A stretch of 64,000 nucleotides of DNA from Crotophaga sulcirostris (Eukaryota; Chordata; Aves; Cuculiformes; Crotophagidae), in NCBI GenBank assembly GCA_013397455.1, contig VYZB01000209.1:533417-597416 (forward strand), given 5' to 3'. Under the pieces are notes generated by a model. The model saw only the letters and a list, made by a program, of their open reading frames with translations, was not told the origin of the DNA and made no database searches. How positions within the stretch are numbered: position 1 is the first letter of the stretch; each line of letters starts with the position of its first letter. The position numbers and the translations under genes were made by a program. Shown here piece by piece: positions 49,127 to 63,500 of the stretch.

Positions 49127-52100
49127 GCTCTGTAGGGGAAAAGTGCTCTGCCCATACTGCACCTCCACAGTCGTTACTACATCCAAAGTCCTCAGGATGC
49201 TCCAGATGGCCATAGGACTCTGTGGTTCAGTGAGGATCACACTGGCAGCACGGCCAATGAATTTAAAGATCTGATGACTCTCTCCCCCACACACCAAAGT
49301 CAGTACCTGCCCCTCTCGCCTACATCCACCGCAGCGGCAGCAGGAGCTGCTGCTTGTCCATGGAAAACAAATCTGGGAGTCCCCTTCCGGGTACTCCACC
49401 TATGAACATAGGAACTTTCACATTTTGGCAGGTTAAATGGTCACTTGGGTCTGGCATTATGTCTCTGACAGTGGCTGCACCCCTCTTGGGAGGAAGATGC
49501 AAGAATCCCTGTAAAGGAGACAGAACAAAATGATTTGGCCTGAGGGGAAGCTTCTTCCCAGCCCCATGCAGTAAGTGGTAGGCCTTGTAAATCCATGTTA
49601 GCAGGGAATTTGAGATTGAAAAAATAAAAATAAAAGAAAGTTTCCTGCTGAATGGAAAAAAGAAAAACGTTTTTTGGCATAAGTTCTTCAAGAAGGAGAA
49701 CACAGGCCATTGTTATTATGAAGACTTTTCAATGAAAATGCAGAAAATCATTGCCTTTTAGAGTAATTGTTTAGCTAAAGAAAGGTTACACAGCTCGTAG
49801 AGAATTTAGTAAGAAATTAAATCTCTCCAGCTCATTCATCATATTTCTACATTTGCCAACTCTTCCCACCAGGCCCACACTTACTACTTCTCTCGCGTCT
49901 CCCCTACTGTGGAGCATAAGTAATGGCCACAAAACCCACAGAAAGGGTGCCTTGCACACAGGCTTCCTGTCTATTGCAAGGAGAGGGGAAAAACACAATA
50001 ACTTTAATTGCTTAGTTTGGGAAAATTGTCTGTGTCCATTGTAAGTAATTGTATGCTGTATCTATTGGAAATAGGATGCTTAGTGTTGGTTTCCAAAAAA
50101 GAGTCTGAACTGCTCACCAGAGCCTGCAAGGAGGAAGAAGAAAAAGCCCAGGAAAAAGGATGCTCCCTGCTGAGGACTAACCCCAGCATTTCTGGACTGA
50201 ATTGGCTTCAACCCACTTTGAAGATAAGGCCACACGATGGTACTGGCAAGTTTTCTATGAATCTTTACCTTTATAGTGCAATATCTGCCTTCATCTTGAG
50301 GTACACTGTTCTCTGCTGCTTTTTAAGAACTGATTTGAGAGCGAAATTTCGTCCTGCCCAATTAAACAGGCTCCATGCCCTGAGCTGAACAGACAGAGAA
50401 GGGGATGGGAGTTGGGGAGTGACCCTGATTCCTGGTCACCTTTGTATCCCCTCTCTGTGGAGCACACTCTGGACTGTCATTAGCAGCCACAATCAGAGCA
50501 GCACACTCACACCCCTGCTGCACGGGGCACACGTGGCTACGGCGCTGCGATGTGATCCGCGGCACATCAAGAGCACCACGACCACAGGTGGGCTCTTTGC
50601 TCCCATCACGGTAGAACCATCTCAATTTTAGCTCAGCGAAGGATTCAGCCAACATTTCCTTGCCTAATTTCAACAAAGGAGAGGAGTGAGTTTCATACGG
50701 CCAACCACAAAGCAAATGCAAGATCTGAAACTTCTTTCAGCTTCCCAGGGTCCAAGACCTGCTGACACCTGATAAAGGTTGACACTGCATTTTCTACGCA
50801 CACTCTCTCTAGAATTATATTTTTAGAGCCATCTTCAGGCCACCCTCAAGATCAGGCCAGTATAGTTGCTTCCTGGGTGGGAGATGAAAGACAGCACCAA
50901 CATTAGGGTCACGTATCAGCAGCTTGGTGCCACTGGTTCTGCAGCAAAACACTTTGTTCAGAGATCAAAACTTCCTGTGGCCACAATAAGGCTCAAGCCC
51001 ATAAAAGTCCATCCTTCTTCAGAGTCCTTCAGCCCAGGCAATTAGTATAAATTAAGTGAGCACATAAACAACTTTCTCTTTTCAAACACTCAACTGTTCA
51101 TTATAATGGTTCTGTTTCTCATCTCTGTTCTGGGTCTCTCATTTCTCACATGTACAGTAAATTTCTAGTAGGAAAGACATCCATGAGGGGATAGGGCCCA
51201 CATGCACTCAGGAGCAATCTGAAATCCAGATGTCACTTTGGGCACCTCTGCTCCGGGTGCCCGGGGAGAGCAGCCCTCGTTTCCCATTGCTGCTATGGGA
51301 CAGTGCACAGATCCCTGCTCCGCTGGGAAGGAGAGCGATCCCTCTAACTTAACCACCTCTAGAAAGCAGAAGTCCCATACCTCGAAATTGTGTTTTTATA
51401 GCTAGTCCCTGCAAATTTCTATTCCTTACCCAGGAGAAGCTTTAGTCTTGCATTCAAATAATGTTCAGAACCTACTGCTGTTTGCTGCTACAGGCCAAGA
51501 GAAGGAAAGGAGCAGACAAGTCTCTGCTTAGAAGTGCTCAGTTAAGTTTCTTCTAAAGCCATGCGTGCTGGCCTGGGGAGGTTACTTTATGGAATATGCA
51601 ATTCTCAGGGGGGCTGAACTGATTTGAACAAATGCTTCCAAATTAGTGTTCTTTATCTTCATTCAGGCTCAAACACAAGTGGTGCATTCAGCCTTGAGGG
51701 GAAGTATTCTTATCCTGGGGAGGAACAGTCGCCTAAGCAACAAGTTGTGCTGACCTGGCTTATAAATAGTTTTGCTCAGAATCCCCAAAATAAAAGGCCT
51801 GGTCTTGTTCCTGCAGCCTCTCATGTTCTCTGCATGTCCACTGCAATGCATGAGCCACACGCACCCCTTACACTTCTGAACACAAACTGCTGCCTGAAGT
51901 GAAGTGGTGGCTCAGCTGTTAGCACACTGCAGCAACACCACAAAATCCTGACCTTACCCTTCTCCCCAAGGGCCAGTAGGTGCTGCCTGGCTGACCAGGG
52001 TGCTGGGAAATGGGAGAAAGAGAGAAGGGTGCAGAGGCAGAAGAGGACAGGCAGCCTGTGGTGCTCATTCATAAAGCACATCAACAGGAGCTGCGCCTGA

Positions 52101-55100
52101 GTCTGGCAGCTCTGGGTCTCCTTCTGATGGTGCAAAGGGCAGGGCACTGTGGCAGAGGAGCAGCGAGAAGCAAAAGTGGAAAATCCCTGTGAAGTGAGGC
52201 ACACGTTTTATTTGTCAAAAGAAAAATGTGTGCACTGGTTTCTTTCTTCCATAGGGTGGCAATGGAACCTGGGCACAAAACAGCTATGTGGTTTCAGCTG
52301 CAGAAGCGATAGCGCCGGAGGAACTGCCTCAGCTTCCTATTCCAGGTGCTGACTTTGATCGGTGGATCCTCTTGCTCTTGGGCCTTGTACCTGTGCGACT
52401 GCTTCCCTGCCCCCCTGCCTGTGCCCCCTCTGGCCCTGATGAGGGGCACCACCTGCACGAGCGCCCTGTCTCGGCAGAGGGCCTGCCTGGGATCACAGAA
52501 GGACCATCTACCCTGGAACCTGCCTCCCACTCCGGTCTGACAGAGCTCACATCTGCTCACCTACAGGACACAGCATAAAGCTCATTTTTTCCCTCATGCC
52601 CTTTGTTTTAAAGTGCTACCAGTGAAAAACTGGAGGTTGCAGTTCCCTTTCTAAAACGATCGTGGGGAAGTAAAACAGTCTTTTCCTTGTCTCTTGAAAG
52701 GAAAGCAATTGTACAATTAGGTTTGTCTATGCACCTGAGGCATAAGGTGGTTTTTTAGAGATAAATAAAAACCTAAAAGAAGAAGCTACAAAGGTACCAC
52801 TGTCTAATTCAGGAGAGGCAGAGTACAGGAGCAGATTTAAAGTTAGCAATTTCCTTATACTACAAACATACTATCCCTTTTGCTAAACTTCAGTAATCTG
52901 CCCCCCAACTTACTACAGGGCAGCATCCCAGATGTGCTCCACAGTGTCCATTTTCGTACCTGGTCTTTACAAGGCTGGCAGCTCCAGCACGGCTGTGCTC
53001 ACTGCTGTTCATACTGGTCATTTTGCTGCCTAGATTAAACTTGTTTGACTTTTTTTTTGTTTTTCTTATACTTTATTGAGGTGTGCTAGGTAAATTATGG
53101 GGTTTTTGTTTCAATTGTTTTGTGATATAAAGGATAAGCTCTATCTACAACATTGTTGTAGCTGGGTGGCTGTAGGGTCCCACCAGGGAAATTGTGGAAA
53201 AACAAGACCTTGGCTTATCAGCCATGATCTGACTGTAGGATGGGACTGAGCAAAAGCAGAAGCAGGAAGCGCTTCTACCTCTGTTCTTCTAGAAAATAAG
53301 TTTTATCTTTTCCTAGAGAAAGGCAAGGAAATAAATATTTGGTTTTGCACTTAACTAAGTTTTAGAAACTAACAAGGATGGATCTGATATAAAGCATGTT
53401 TATACTGGAGAGGGATTTTTCCTGAAAGAGCTGATCAAGAGGGTGCGTGTTACACTTTCTCAAGCAGAGAAGAAAGCCATTTAGTTTCTCACAGGTGGTG
53501 AAGCAGTTGATCCTCTGCCTAGGTGCCTGCACTGGGAGGCAGTTTCTGTTTTGTGCATCCTCATAACCTCACTGTGTAAGGCACACAGGCTGCTGGCAGG
53601 TAGGAGGGATTAGATGGAGCAGGCATGTGCTGCTCAGGAGCTGTTTTTAGCATCCCAAGTACAATTTCCAGGAAGATGCAGGGTAAGTAGGTGGCAAACA
53701 GCACTCAGCCTAGTAAACAATGCTAAGTGTGAAGTGGAACTGCAGCACACGGAATACTTGCGATCCCTAAAGGAATTCTGCACTGCAGAGCACAGTGAGG
53801 GCATCAGAGATCAGCCAACACCGTTCGGAGCGGCGACAGCGCAGGCTCCAGACGCACAGAGCAGGTTCCTGGTTCACTGTTCACAGCTGCACGCACGCTG
53901 AGCACATATCCTGTGTTTCATAATTACTCCTACCACTTCGTTAGGTGAAAAAAAACCAACCCAAAACTCAGAACCCTTTATTCTTTATTAGTGTTGTTCC
54001 TGCTGATAGGCTAGTCCCTAATTAATGTGATGGTACTTTCCCATTCCTCTACCACTCTCCTTATTACAAGTCTTGGCAATACGAGAGACGGATCTATTAC
54101 TTAGTCATGAGGAATCTAGACCAGCTTGCTTTTGAAACTGAAGACTGTGCACCCCAGGCATACTGTATTTCTGATTTGCATATGGAAAAGGCAGCTAAAA
54201 AGCTGATGCCCCCATATTGCTTGCAAGTCAAGTAGCAAAAGTAAATGATTTATCAAGCAAAGGTGACAACACCTGTGCCTTTTTGTCAACATATATAAAG
54301 GATGCCAAATCAAGTGTTGCCTCTAATAGCTCAAACAGAAATTTAGATTCAAATAACCCCCCAAATAGGACAATTATGTGGTGAGCTGCTGGAGTGGCAG
54401 AGTGATGGATGGAGTAAGCAGAGGCAGTGTCTGAAAAAAACAAACCAACTAAAAAGTTTTGAAGCTGCTGAAACAAGTCACAGCCAACAGCCCTTTTGGG
54501 CCTTTTGTTACTGAATCAGAACCACTGACTTAAATCAGTTTATATCCAGGCCTTTTCTGTCATGGAATTGTCATCCTCCTACAATCTTGTAGACATAGGA
54601 AGACAGCCTTTTTCTAAATAAAATATTATATAAATTATATGAAAATCCTTCAAGGGATTGTATTTGAAGTAATGTGACATAAATTGGAACATGCTGCTAA
54701 TGATAAAGCCTACTGCTAATTTTTATAATGCCCAGTAAGAAAGACATGTACTGGTTTTGGTGTAAAATCAGCCCAGGACACAATGCTCCTTGCTCAAATC
54801 CAACCATGCTGTTGTACATTTGTCTGCAATTTTATTCCAGAGCTCTATGAAAGCCTGTGAATGCCCATGTATGGGAAATGTGACTTCTGCTGAATGGTGC
54901 TGCCACATCGCTGTGCACAGACCCACATCTGCAGCATTTTAAGACTAATAATGATGATGCAGAACTAGTGCCCGTAGTCAAATGAACCACCAACAGGAAG
55001 AGAAAATCAGAGCCATCAGAAAGGTGACCATAATGTTTTCTTATAGCTTGTAGCTGGACCGTAATTCTAAAAAAGCAGATGTTCAGATACAGTCTTCATT

Positions 55101-57506
55101 TCTATTTTGTTGTTCCAGCAGTAAAGAATTGCTTAACCCTTATATTTAAGCTTGACTTTCAGAAGCCCTGAGTGTTCATTGCTTCCTCTTGACTAAAGGA
55201 GTTGTGTGGCCTGGCAGTTAGTGGTCCTCAGGACCCATATCTTAGGCTGACACTGAAAGTACTATAAAAATTCTGATGGAAAGCAGCCACCCCAGCTGCT
55301 TTCAATAACACAGTCCTATGTGGTTTTACATTTTCATTTTGAAAATATCCTAAGTGACCATCCTATACACTAATGCCTTGCAAAAAGAGTACAAAAGCAT
55401 GTCTTTGTTCAGAGGAACACTATGTAAATCCCAAATCATTGCAGTTAGTATTTTTACCTCACTTCTCTGATTTAAAACACAGTCAACTTCAGAGTTGTTT
55501 CATGAATAAATAGTGAGTTTTGCTGATAAATTATATATTTAGTATCAAGTGGATTGTGGTGGTGTAATGACGTATAGAAGTATGGAGATGTAGCTGGAGT
55601 TGGAGACTGGAAGTCAGTCTCCTTACCCATTGCAGCATGCTTGACTTTAATTGAAAGCTGTGCTTGAGTATTGTTTTTCACTGTACAGCACTGTTATCCA
55701 CTATACTGCATTACATAGAAGCACTTAAAGTAAGGCTAGAGCACTTTAAAATGATTTAAGTCATAAATAAAGAGGATTAAAGTTTACAGTCAACAAACTT
55801 ATCTGGGAAACCTAGACTGCAGGATGCAAATAAGTTTAAAATATTTTGGAGACTTAATACTATTGTGTCTTACGACATAATCAATCTACCAGCAAGTAGT
55901 TTTTCAAGTCTTCTGGAAAAGGTAAGTAGCATTCTCCAAAGGGTTTCAAGTTTCCTGAGCTATGAAGGAAAATATCAAATGCTTAAGGACTTTAACAGTA
56001 TACCTTAACATTCCTGTTTCCCAATTTCAGCGTGTTCCAGTTGTTTCCAAAACAACCAAAGAAATACAATTAAAATGTGAAGATGCACAAAAACTTGTCA
56101 CGTACATGAACTGAACAAAGGAACGGGCCTGAAAAGTGGGGTGCAGGTTGTGTTTTGGTAAGGCATGAAAACAATCAGAACCTGATGGGTTATCACCCCC
56201 CTCGGCACTGCTGGTGTACTTTCGGTGACCCTACTGAATGCAGAGAAGGTTTGAGACTCGATGTAGTTTAACCTGTGCTGTCGACAGAGCTATAAACGAA
56301 AGCCCTTAACAAATTGTACACAAAGAACAGATAGCAAGAAAACACATTGTGTTCACAGGCGTCTGGTTGCAGCCCTGTAAACTAAAATTCTTCTGTAATG
56401 AGTGACCGGTGTTTCACCGACAGCACAGGTGATGAAGCCACCACAACGAGGAGTCTGTATTCCTGCACTGCGGCATGTGACAGCCACTAATGTGTACACT
56501 AATTATTCAACTGTTTATAAATGATTTCAAAGAACTTACAAGAGCTAAGAGTAGTGTTCCTCAATTTGCTAGTTATTTGAACTATTACTTTTGAGTTATT
56601 GCAACCAGTTCAAAACAAAATTACAAATATTTCTTCTTGTTGACCTTTAAAAGAATTGCAACGTAGTAATGCAATCACTTAAAACTACAAACTAAGTTGT
56701 CCTAAAGCACTAGTTCTGCTCACTTTTTTATACCTTCTCCCCCTTGATAATGTGATATTAAGCACAGACTTAATTTTTTCAACATCTGGCTCAAATTAGC
56801 TGCTAACAAAACTGCCAACAACTATTTTCTTAATCGACCCTGGGAATCTGATACAGCTTGGAAAAAGTACATTTAAACCTCGTCCTTCTCCTAAAGAAAC
56901 ACAAATGTTTACTTGAGCTTCTGATTTGACCATAGCAGAACTATGAATTCAGTTAACTCAGCTTTATAGGCCTGCCTCGACTGGACTTTTTTCTCTTTGT
57001 GTAAGGAAACAGATGTGCTCACAATTACAAAATTGCCTGCTCGCTCAAAGCCTGCCATGCAAATGGCCAACCAGGAATTCAAGGCTGGTTTTTTACATGG
57101 AATCCACTGGAGCAGTCTCCCACTGTACCTGGTGGGGGACTAAGGTGCGCTGTTACCTGGTGGGTCTCCCTGACCTCCCTCTGCACATGCAATTAAATGC
57201 ACTGCCTGGGGAACAGGCTGGAGGAAAAGGCTTTGAAAACCCAGTCCCAGAGGAAAAAAACTGTGCACTAGAAGGCAAATATCTTAGAAAGCAAGAGAGG
57301 TCTTTCCAGTTACGAAAGCAGCGTTATTACTACATAAGCCCAAAAAAACACAACAGACAAACAAACTGCGAGTGACATTTCACTGTAGTTACTGAGACCA
57401 CGTGGGTGAAGTGACAGGAGCAGTGCAGCTGGCTCCGCAGGGACACGTTAACGCACACGGAAGAGGAAGAGGCTGCAGGCATACAGAGAAGTCGAAAGCG
57501 GCCCAC

Positions 57507-57598
57507 CTGAGTCTGTTGAGGGATATTTACAAAGCTTGGATCCCGTGGTCCAACACTGACGAATCGGTTTGCGGGGGAGGTGCTGGGTGTCGAGTAGG
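57507..57598 (-). CDS. NFIA: NFIA penultimate coding exon
   Basis: On the minus strand, acceptor TCCCTTCCCTTCACAG precedes a 92-bp exon that starts with two bases of a split Thr codon. It then reads Tyr-Ser-Thr-Pro-Ser-Thr-Ser-Pro-Ala-Asn-Arg-Phe, a VSVGPRDPSFVNIP core, and ends Gln-Gln-Thr-Gln at donor CAG|GTGGGC. This matches the Ser/Pro-rich C-terminal transactivation region of vertebrate NFIA. NFIB, NFIC and NFIX share the exon in related form, but the VSVGPRDPSFVNIP wording and the joined SWYLG tail fit NFIA. At 92 bases its skipping would shift the reading frame. The preceding exons lie beyond 64,000. Confidence 0.96.
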
Positions 57599-60500
57599 CT
57601 GTGAAGGGAAGGGACACATGCGTTGAGGAAGCGGCACTAGATTGCACACGAACAACACCAAAACACACTGTCTCAGAGCCACCTAAGCAGATGTTTAACA
57701 TAGAAATGTGCAAACGTTTTAGAGAGCGAGAGTTTGGTTTTAGACACTGGAAAGATCTGGTCCTAATGATGGGGATATAAACAGGTAGGGCTGCTGGGAG
57801 GGGGCTCCGTGCCAGGCAGGGTGGCAGCGGTGGTGCTGGGGTCACCTGTGCTGCTCCCCAGCCCAGAGGACAACCGCTGTAGGTTGGGATTGACAAGAGA
57901 CTCCTGCAGGCCCTGGGACTGCCTGACTGTTTTCACTCAAACATGTGGTATCTCTGGCTTTAATGGAGTTTTGCGTAGCAGTTAATTTACTAAGGTGCTT
58001 ATTAACAGAATCAGACCCTTATTTCATGCCCATAAAACATTCCCGATATAAAGTTTTGGTTTTCAGACTGCTGTGGTCTGCACTCTCTAAAATGTTCACT
58101 TGATGTGTTTGACAAACTAAGAAGATCCTTTTGGTAAAAAATTAATGGGTTGCCGTTTCACTGGGGTGGTAAGTGCAATCAGTCTGAAGGCTGAAGCTGC
58201 CTTTAAAAACTGGAATGGCTTCCATAAATGTAAAGCTATTAAACGCAATGCAAGCCAAGAACCCAGATTACTTCCAAACTTGAAGTACTTTAATGATTTC
58301 ATTGTTGCATTATATTCTCCACTGCAACTGTCCACAATGCCATGTACTTCCACATCCAAAAGCTTTCAACGCATTTTCAGTCTTCCTCTCATTTGAAAAT
58401 CCCCCAATGCAATCTTCTCCCTTGTTCAGTTTTTTGCGTGTTCAGATCTAAATTAAAATAACCTAAATAGACGCCTTAATACAAACAGTGATTCTGTCTA
58501 TTTTAAATATATTTATGGGAATGCATTCTGATGAACAAAATCCCCAGACAATCTAACTATCCAGAGTGAAAAGACAAAAAACAATGTTAAAAGGACAGTT
58601 ACTTGCCAAATTCCAGTCAGGCTAAATATAATGCTCAGGCCTCAACATTACAGAAAAATAAAGCAACTTAAGAGTTGGAGAAGACACTGAGCTGTCTGTG
58701 TACATGAAAGCCTGTTGCCTTTATGAAGGCAAAATGTTCGGTGCAGAGGAATTGTATTGTAGGAGCCTCTGGTTTAAGACTGTGCCAGACCAGACCAACG
58801 CTCCACCTTATCCATAGAGGCCATAGGCTGATGCACAGGGAAGAGTCAAAACATGTCACGTACTTACTTTCTCATATTCTTTCCTAACCTCAGATTACTT
58901 TCAGTTTAGGGACTCCCAGTATTTAATGGACTGCAAGGGATTTCTCATTGATGAATGCCCAGACCACCCTTGAACCCATGCAAACATTCTGAACCCCACT
59001 GAGCCCTTTGGTGAGGAGTTCCCAAGCCCACGGGCACGCAGGACTGCACCCTTCCCTTCCCTCTCTGCCCAGGTCTCGCAAATACCTCATGATGCCTCCT
59101 AATTCTTATAATGCTGTGAGACAGCCTCACTTTCTCCAAGAGCATTCCCCTGAAATCACCCCAGGAACTGCATATCTTAATTTCTTGCTGATCTGAGGGG
59201 AGATAAGGCGCGCCCGGACTTCTCAGCACTTTTCAGTGAGGTGAGCTTTTCCTCTCCAAAACGCTAACGCTTTGCTAGTACTTGCAAAAATCATGCAAGG
59301 AATACATTTCCTTCACAAAGTTTTAAAGGAATTCTGAAGTGCAGTAATTCATCTTTCCGAGATGATTTTGCAAATTGCAGTGCAGCTTGCATCTTAGAGC
59401 ATGAACAGGTACACTGGTTGTTATTCATATCTGCAAATCAAGGAAGAAATGAACTGAGTAGATTTGGTGAGATATTCTCTTTGCCTTTTTTACCATCTTA
59501 ATTTGCTTAATAACTCAAAGAAGCCACAAATTTGCAAAGGGTTTATCCCTGTAGCTAGTGCCATATATTAAGATTCTTCTGTACTGTTTTATGTTGAGGT
59601 TTTTTTTTTTAACTAATTACTGAACCCTATGCTGTGCAAGACTAAAAATTCCTTTTGCAGTAGGGAAAATTAACTCAAAGCTCAAAAATCAAACATCTTT
59701 TGTTTGATTCTTCTGGTCTGCTTTTAAGGAAGCAGAATGAGTGGAGAGGCCATTTAATCCCTTGCAGCAGATAAGTTCCACTCAGAAGGGAAGGAACTCA
59801 AGATCTTATTGATGGTTCCCTGTTGGCAGATAATTTTGCTGTGATATTTGGTAGAAAATCAACGGGAAACCACCAGAATGCTGTCTCAAATGGCTTCTCT
59901 GTTCAAACAACAATTCTAAAGCATTTGAAAACCGTACAATATGCACAAAAGTCCCCTCAAACCTTGCTGGGTGAATTATTATGTAGACTTTTCTTCCGTA
60001 ATGCTGTGTTTAAAAAACTGTGTTTAACTTGCTTTCTGAAAATACTCAGATGTCAGCTTGGTATTTCCTTAAGGTCATATAACGACATTACTAGAGCCAA
60101 GAGGTGAAGAGCATCAAAACTACACACAAGCAGAGTGGGCCTTACAAGGGGCTCTCCCAAGATGCCAGCCCCACTTCACTGTAAAATATCACGAGATGTT
60201 TGCGGATCGTAAGGGGCCATTTTGTCTCAGAACATGAAGTTGACATGGAATATACATTAGCAGTGACTCCTGTTATGGTGAAATTTGGTTCAGAAAATGG
60301 AGTGGTACCAAGTGTTGCTCAGACCATCAACAGTACGGCTTCTAGCCGAATCTTACTATCTTCTTATAAATACCCTTGTTTGATATGGACGTGGGATTCC
60401 TGGCAGTCCTACCACTTCTGATCCATACTCTTTCCTGAGATTAGCACGGGGCAAACTACTCTAGCTGCTTAAAGCTGGGTCATAGTATATCACAGTACAC

Positions 60501-63500
60501 ATAGACAGGCAAAGCCTACAGTGGGGTCTTCAAACACCTTTTTAGGAAAGGGAAAAGCCAAAGCATGGAAAGGAACAGAAGCCAGGTCTCTTATGCAGAT
60601 CTTCTCCTGATCTTTATCAGCTTTGCTCCATGGGAACTGTGCAGACCTACACTAGTTCACACTAGCTGATAGCTGGCCCGTTGGGCTTGAATAGAAACAT
60701 CTTCCTGCCCAGCCTAGTCTCTCTGCTACTGGAATTCACTAAGGATTGTTTGCAACATCATAGCCCATAGCCAAGGAAATGAAAGTGATGCCACAAATTT
60801 GCTATGATGCTTCACTTCAGGAACAAGCAAAACAGGAGCTGGCAGAGAAAGAACATTTGCTCACACAGACAGCTTTGATATTTAGCCAAAACGGCAAGAA
60901 ATTGTATGAAAGACAAGACAAACAAACAGTTTGGGTAATGTAATGCATTTTAAAGTTGCCTGCGGAAGGAGAATATTAATTTAAAATATACTTTCCTGAA
61001 ACGATTTCTATTAAGTATAGAAGTGTGCCATTTATCAGACAGTTCTGCATTAAAAAGAGAAACTTTTGGTTCATAAAGATGACTGGAGTGAGTGATACCC
61101 CAGTGCACCACTAGGTCTGTCTTTAACAGACCAAAGTGACAGGTACATGTGCTTGATATGAAGAGCTATGCTGCTTCGCAACAGACTAGGAGTCAGTTTA
61201 GCTGTTGTGGATTTGTAGTGAGAGGATTACCCAGAGGAACGCGGTGCAGTAGAGCCATTCCCACCGCAATGCATTCTGCAGCTGGTTGTCTGAGAGGGAA
61301 CTGCGAATTCTAACAAATTAAATGATACAGTCATCACCCTCTTCCTTACGACGGGGAAAGGAGCAAACAGAAAGCTAAAATGGCTTGCCCAGAGGGTGCT
61401 CAGTCAATGCATTGCAGAGAAAGGAAGAGAAATCCAATCTTATTCTGAATCCAGTACTACAGCCACAAGACCATCCTTCTCATCCTGACACAAATGCTGC
61501 TTAACACGAGGTCCTTTGTGCAGAAGGACAGTAACTGATAACTATCTTGCCCAACAAGGGAAAGTTTATTCTCATGTGGAGGTGTGAACCCTAGAAAACA
61601 ACATTTAGTTTAAAAAAGTTCTTTAAAGATCATAGTGTACAGGATGGCAGTATCTTAGACCCTGCACTGGGTCACAGATTCAAACACACAGGTTCAGTTA
61701 ATGATAGTGATAAGAGTCCTCCTGGCACGTACTGGAGGTGGTGTTCTCTTTGGGCAAAGAGATATTAAAACCAGAACCTGTCAAGTTCAAGGAAATAGTG
61801 TTGTGTTCGTTATGGGCTACCAACCAAACAAAATTGAGAAGAGATGTGAGATAAGATAATTTTGGGACTGCTTCTGATGTCAAAGACGTATTGGGAAGAC
61901 TTTTTATGGAGGAAAAACGAACCCTCCCAAATCCCAAGAATCTCATCTCCATTGTGTCATCTCACTGAGGAAAATGCTGGCTTTCCAAAGGGGCAGGATT
62001 TGCAGCTGAAATTTTGAACTCCCAGAGCATCCCTGGCCACCCAGTAGCAGCAAATCCCTGGTGTGCATCTCCAGGGGCTCTTCCTTCCTTGGACAGCACT
62101 AATGTTCATGTTTTGGTTAATGTCACAGCTGGAGAGTTTCACTATTGCTCTGAGAATCATTAACCACCTTGTTGTGATTTTTAGCTCTCATTCCCAGGAG
62201 GCCAGGCTGTATTGAACAGCTGCTCCTGGCTCCTGCACCCCTCAGGAGGGCCATATTCCAATTTTTCGTAGGGCCGTAACAGCATTTTGTTTCTGCAGAG
62301 GGCTTTCTGCTAGACCAAAAAAGGGAAGGAGAATGGAGCAAATGCCAACCCCTTTCACTCCTTTTCCTTTGGGGGGGGGGGTGGGGGGGGTGGGCTTCAT
62401 TCTCCTCCACACAGCTAAGGAGAGAGTCTGGCCAAAATCTAACATCACTCCTGCCTTTGTTGCACAAGCGACTTTCCAATATCCTAAAGCTCCGCGGGGC
62501 AGCCAGCCATAACCCAGTGACACTCCCAGAACTGGTGCACTCGAGCAGCTCGTAACCATGGAAAACACCTTTTTGTGTGGCTTTTATGAAACTCTGGTGA
62601 ATCTGCATTTGCTATTTGAAGGCCAATATTTAGTTAAGGAAAAAATAAACATCGATGAAAAGGGAGGGTTGGTACTGACTGACATGCCAAATGGAGTCCA
62701 GTGGGCCCTGCTGGCAAACTCTCCCCTTGAGGCTCGGAACTTGGCTTTGTTTTGCTCTTTATGTGGTCAGCCACTTCCACGGGCTTTGCTAGATATGTAA
62801 TGTTTTTTCTTAGAAAATATTTCTTATAATCTACTTCTCTGTAAAATTTGTCCCTAAATTAAATTATATGGCTTCTTTACAACTCAAGTCACTATTATTC
62901 AAAATCCTTACCAAAAGGAAGATGCGCGCCTGAATATGTACAGAACTATATGTTTAGACATCAGCGTAGCTAATTAACAAACAGTAATTATTTTCCTAAT
63001 CTTTTGTTTAAATACCATTAACTGGCCGCTCTTGAGAAAATCTCGATTCCCAATTAGCAGGGCAGCTGCCTGCGGAGCGCCGCGCCCCAGTGCCCGGCCG
63101 GAGCCGGTGCCGACGAGCGGTGCGCGGCAAACCTCGGTGGGCAAATGCCACTTCTCCTGCCAGCTGAGAACCAGGCCAGACACACGCATTCAGTGTGTTT
63201 GCATGATCACAGTATCACAAAAATTAAGTATTAAGATTACTTCTAAAATGATGTTGGGATTTTTTTTTCTTTTAGACACCACACACTGCCAGTAAACTGA
63301 GTCACAACTGTAACGACAAATACACATTGACCTAGTTTCATTTTTCCCAGTTCTGAAGACAAGGAAATAGTAAGGCATTGCTGACTGCATTCAGTGATAA
63401 CTATGACTAAACATTAACCTTTTACATTCCACCGCTGAATCTTATTGATAGGACTTAAAAGACGGTATCTCCCATCAGAGAGCATCAAAACTTCCTGATA

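Larger units (their letters stand above)
35017..57506 (-). other. NFIA: Last NFIA intron, 22.5 kb
   Basis: A phase-0 intron with donor GTGGGC at 57,506-57,501 and acceptor TTTTGCAG at 35,017. Most of it is AT-rich with no recognisable genes. Exceptions listed separately are a GC block at 36.5-37.06 kb, a motif cluster at 37.1-37.5 kb, a minisatellite at 43.6 kb in a GC-rich zone (43.4-45.6 kb), a terminal-exon mimic at 44.3 kb, and a CR1 3' end at 47.6 kb. Long chance frames, such as 268 codons at 44,234-45,040 and 187 codons at 40,128-40,691, resemble no protein family. Confidence 0.9.

Noticed and set aside
62123..62608. 161-codon minus-strand frame as an upstream NFIA exon
   Set aside because: It shows no resemblance to the NFIA C-terminal exons and crosses a G-homopolymer that yields an artificial Pro run.
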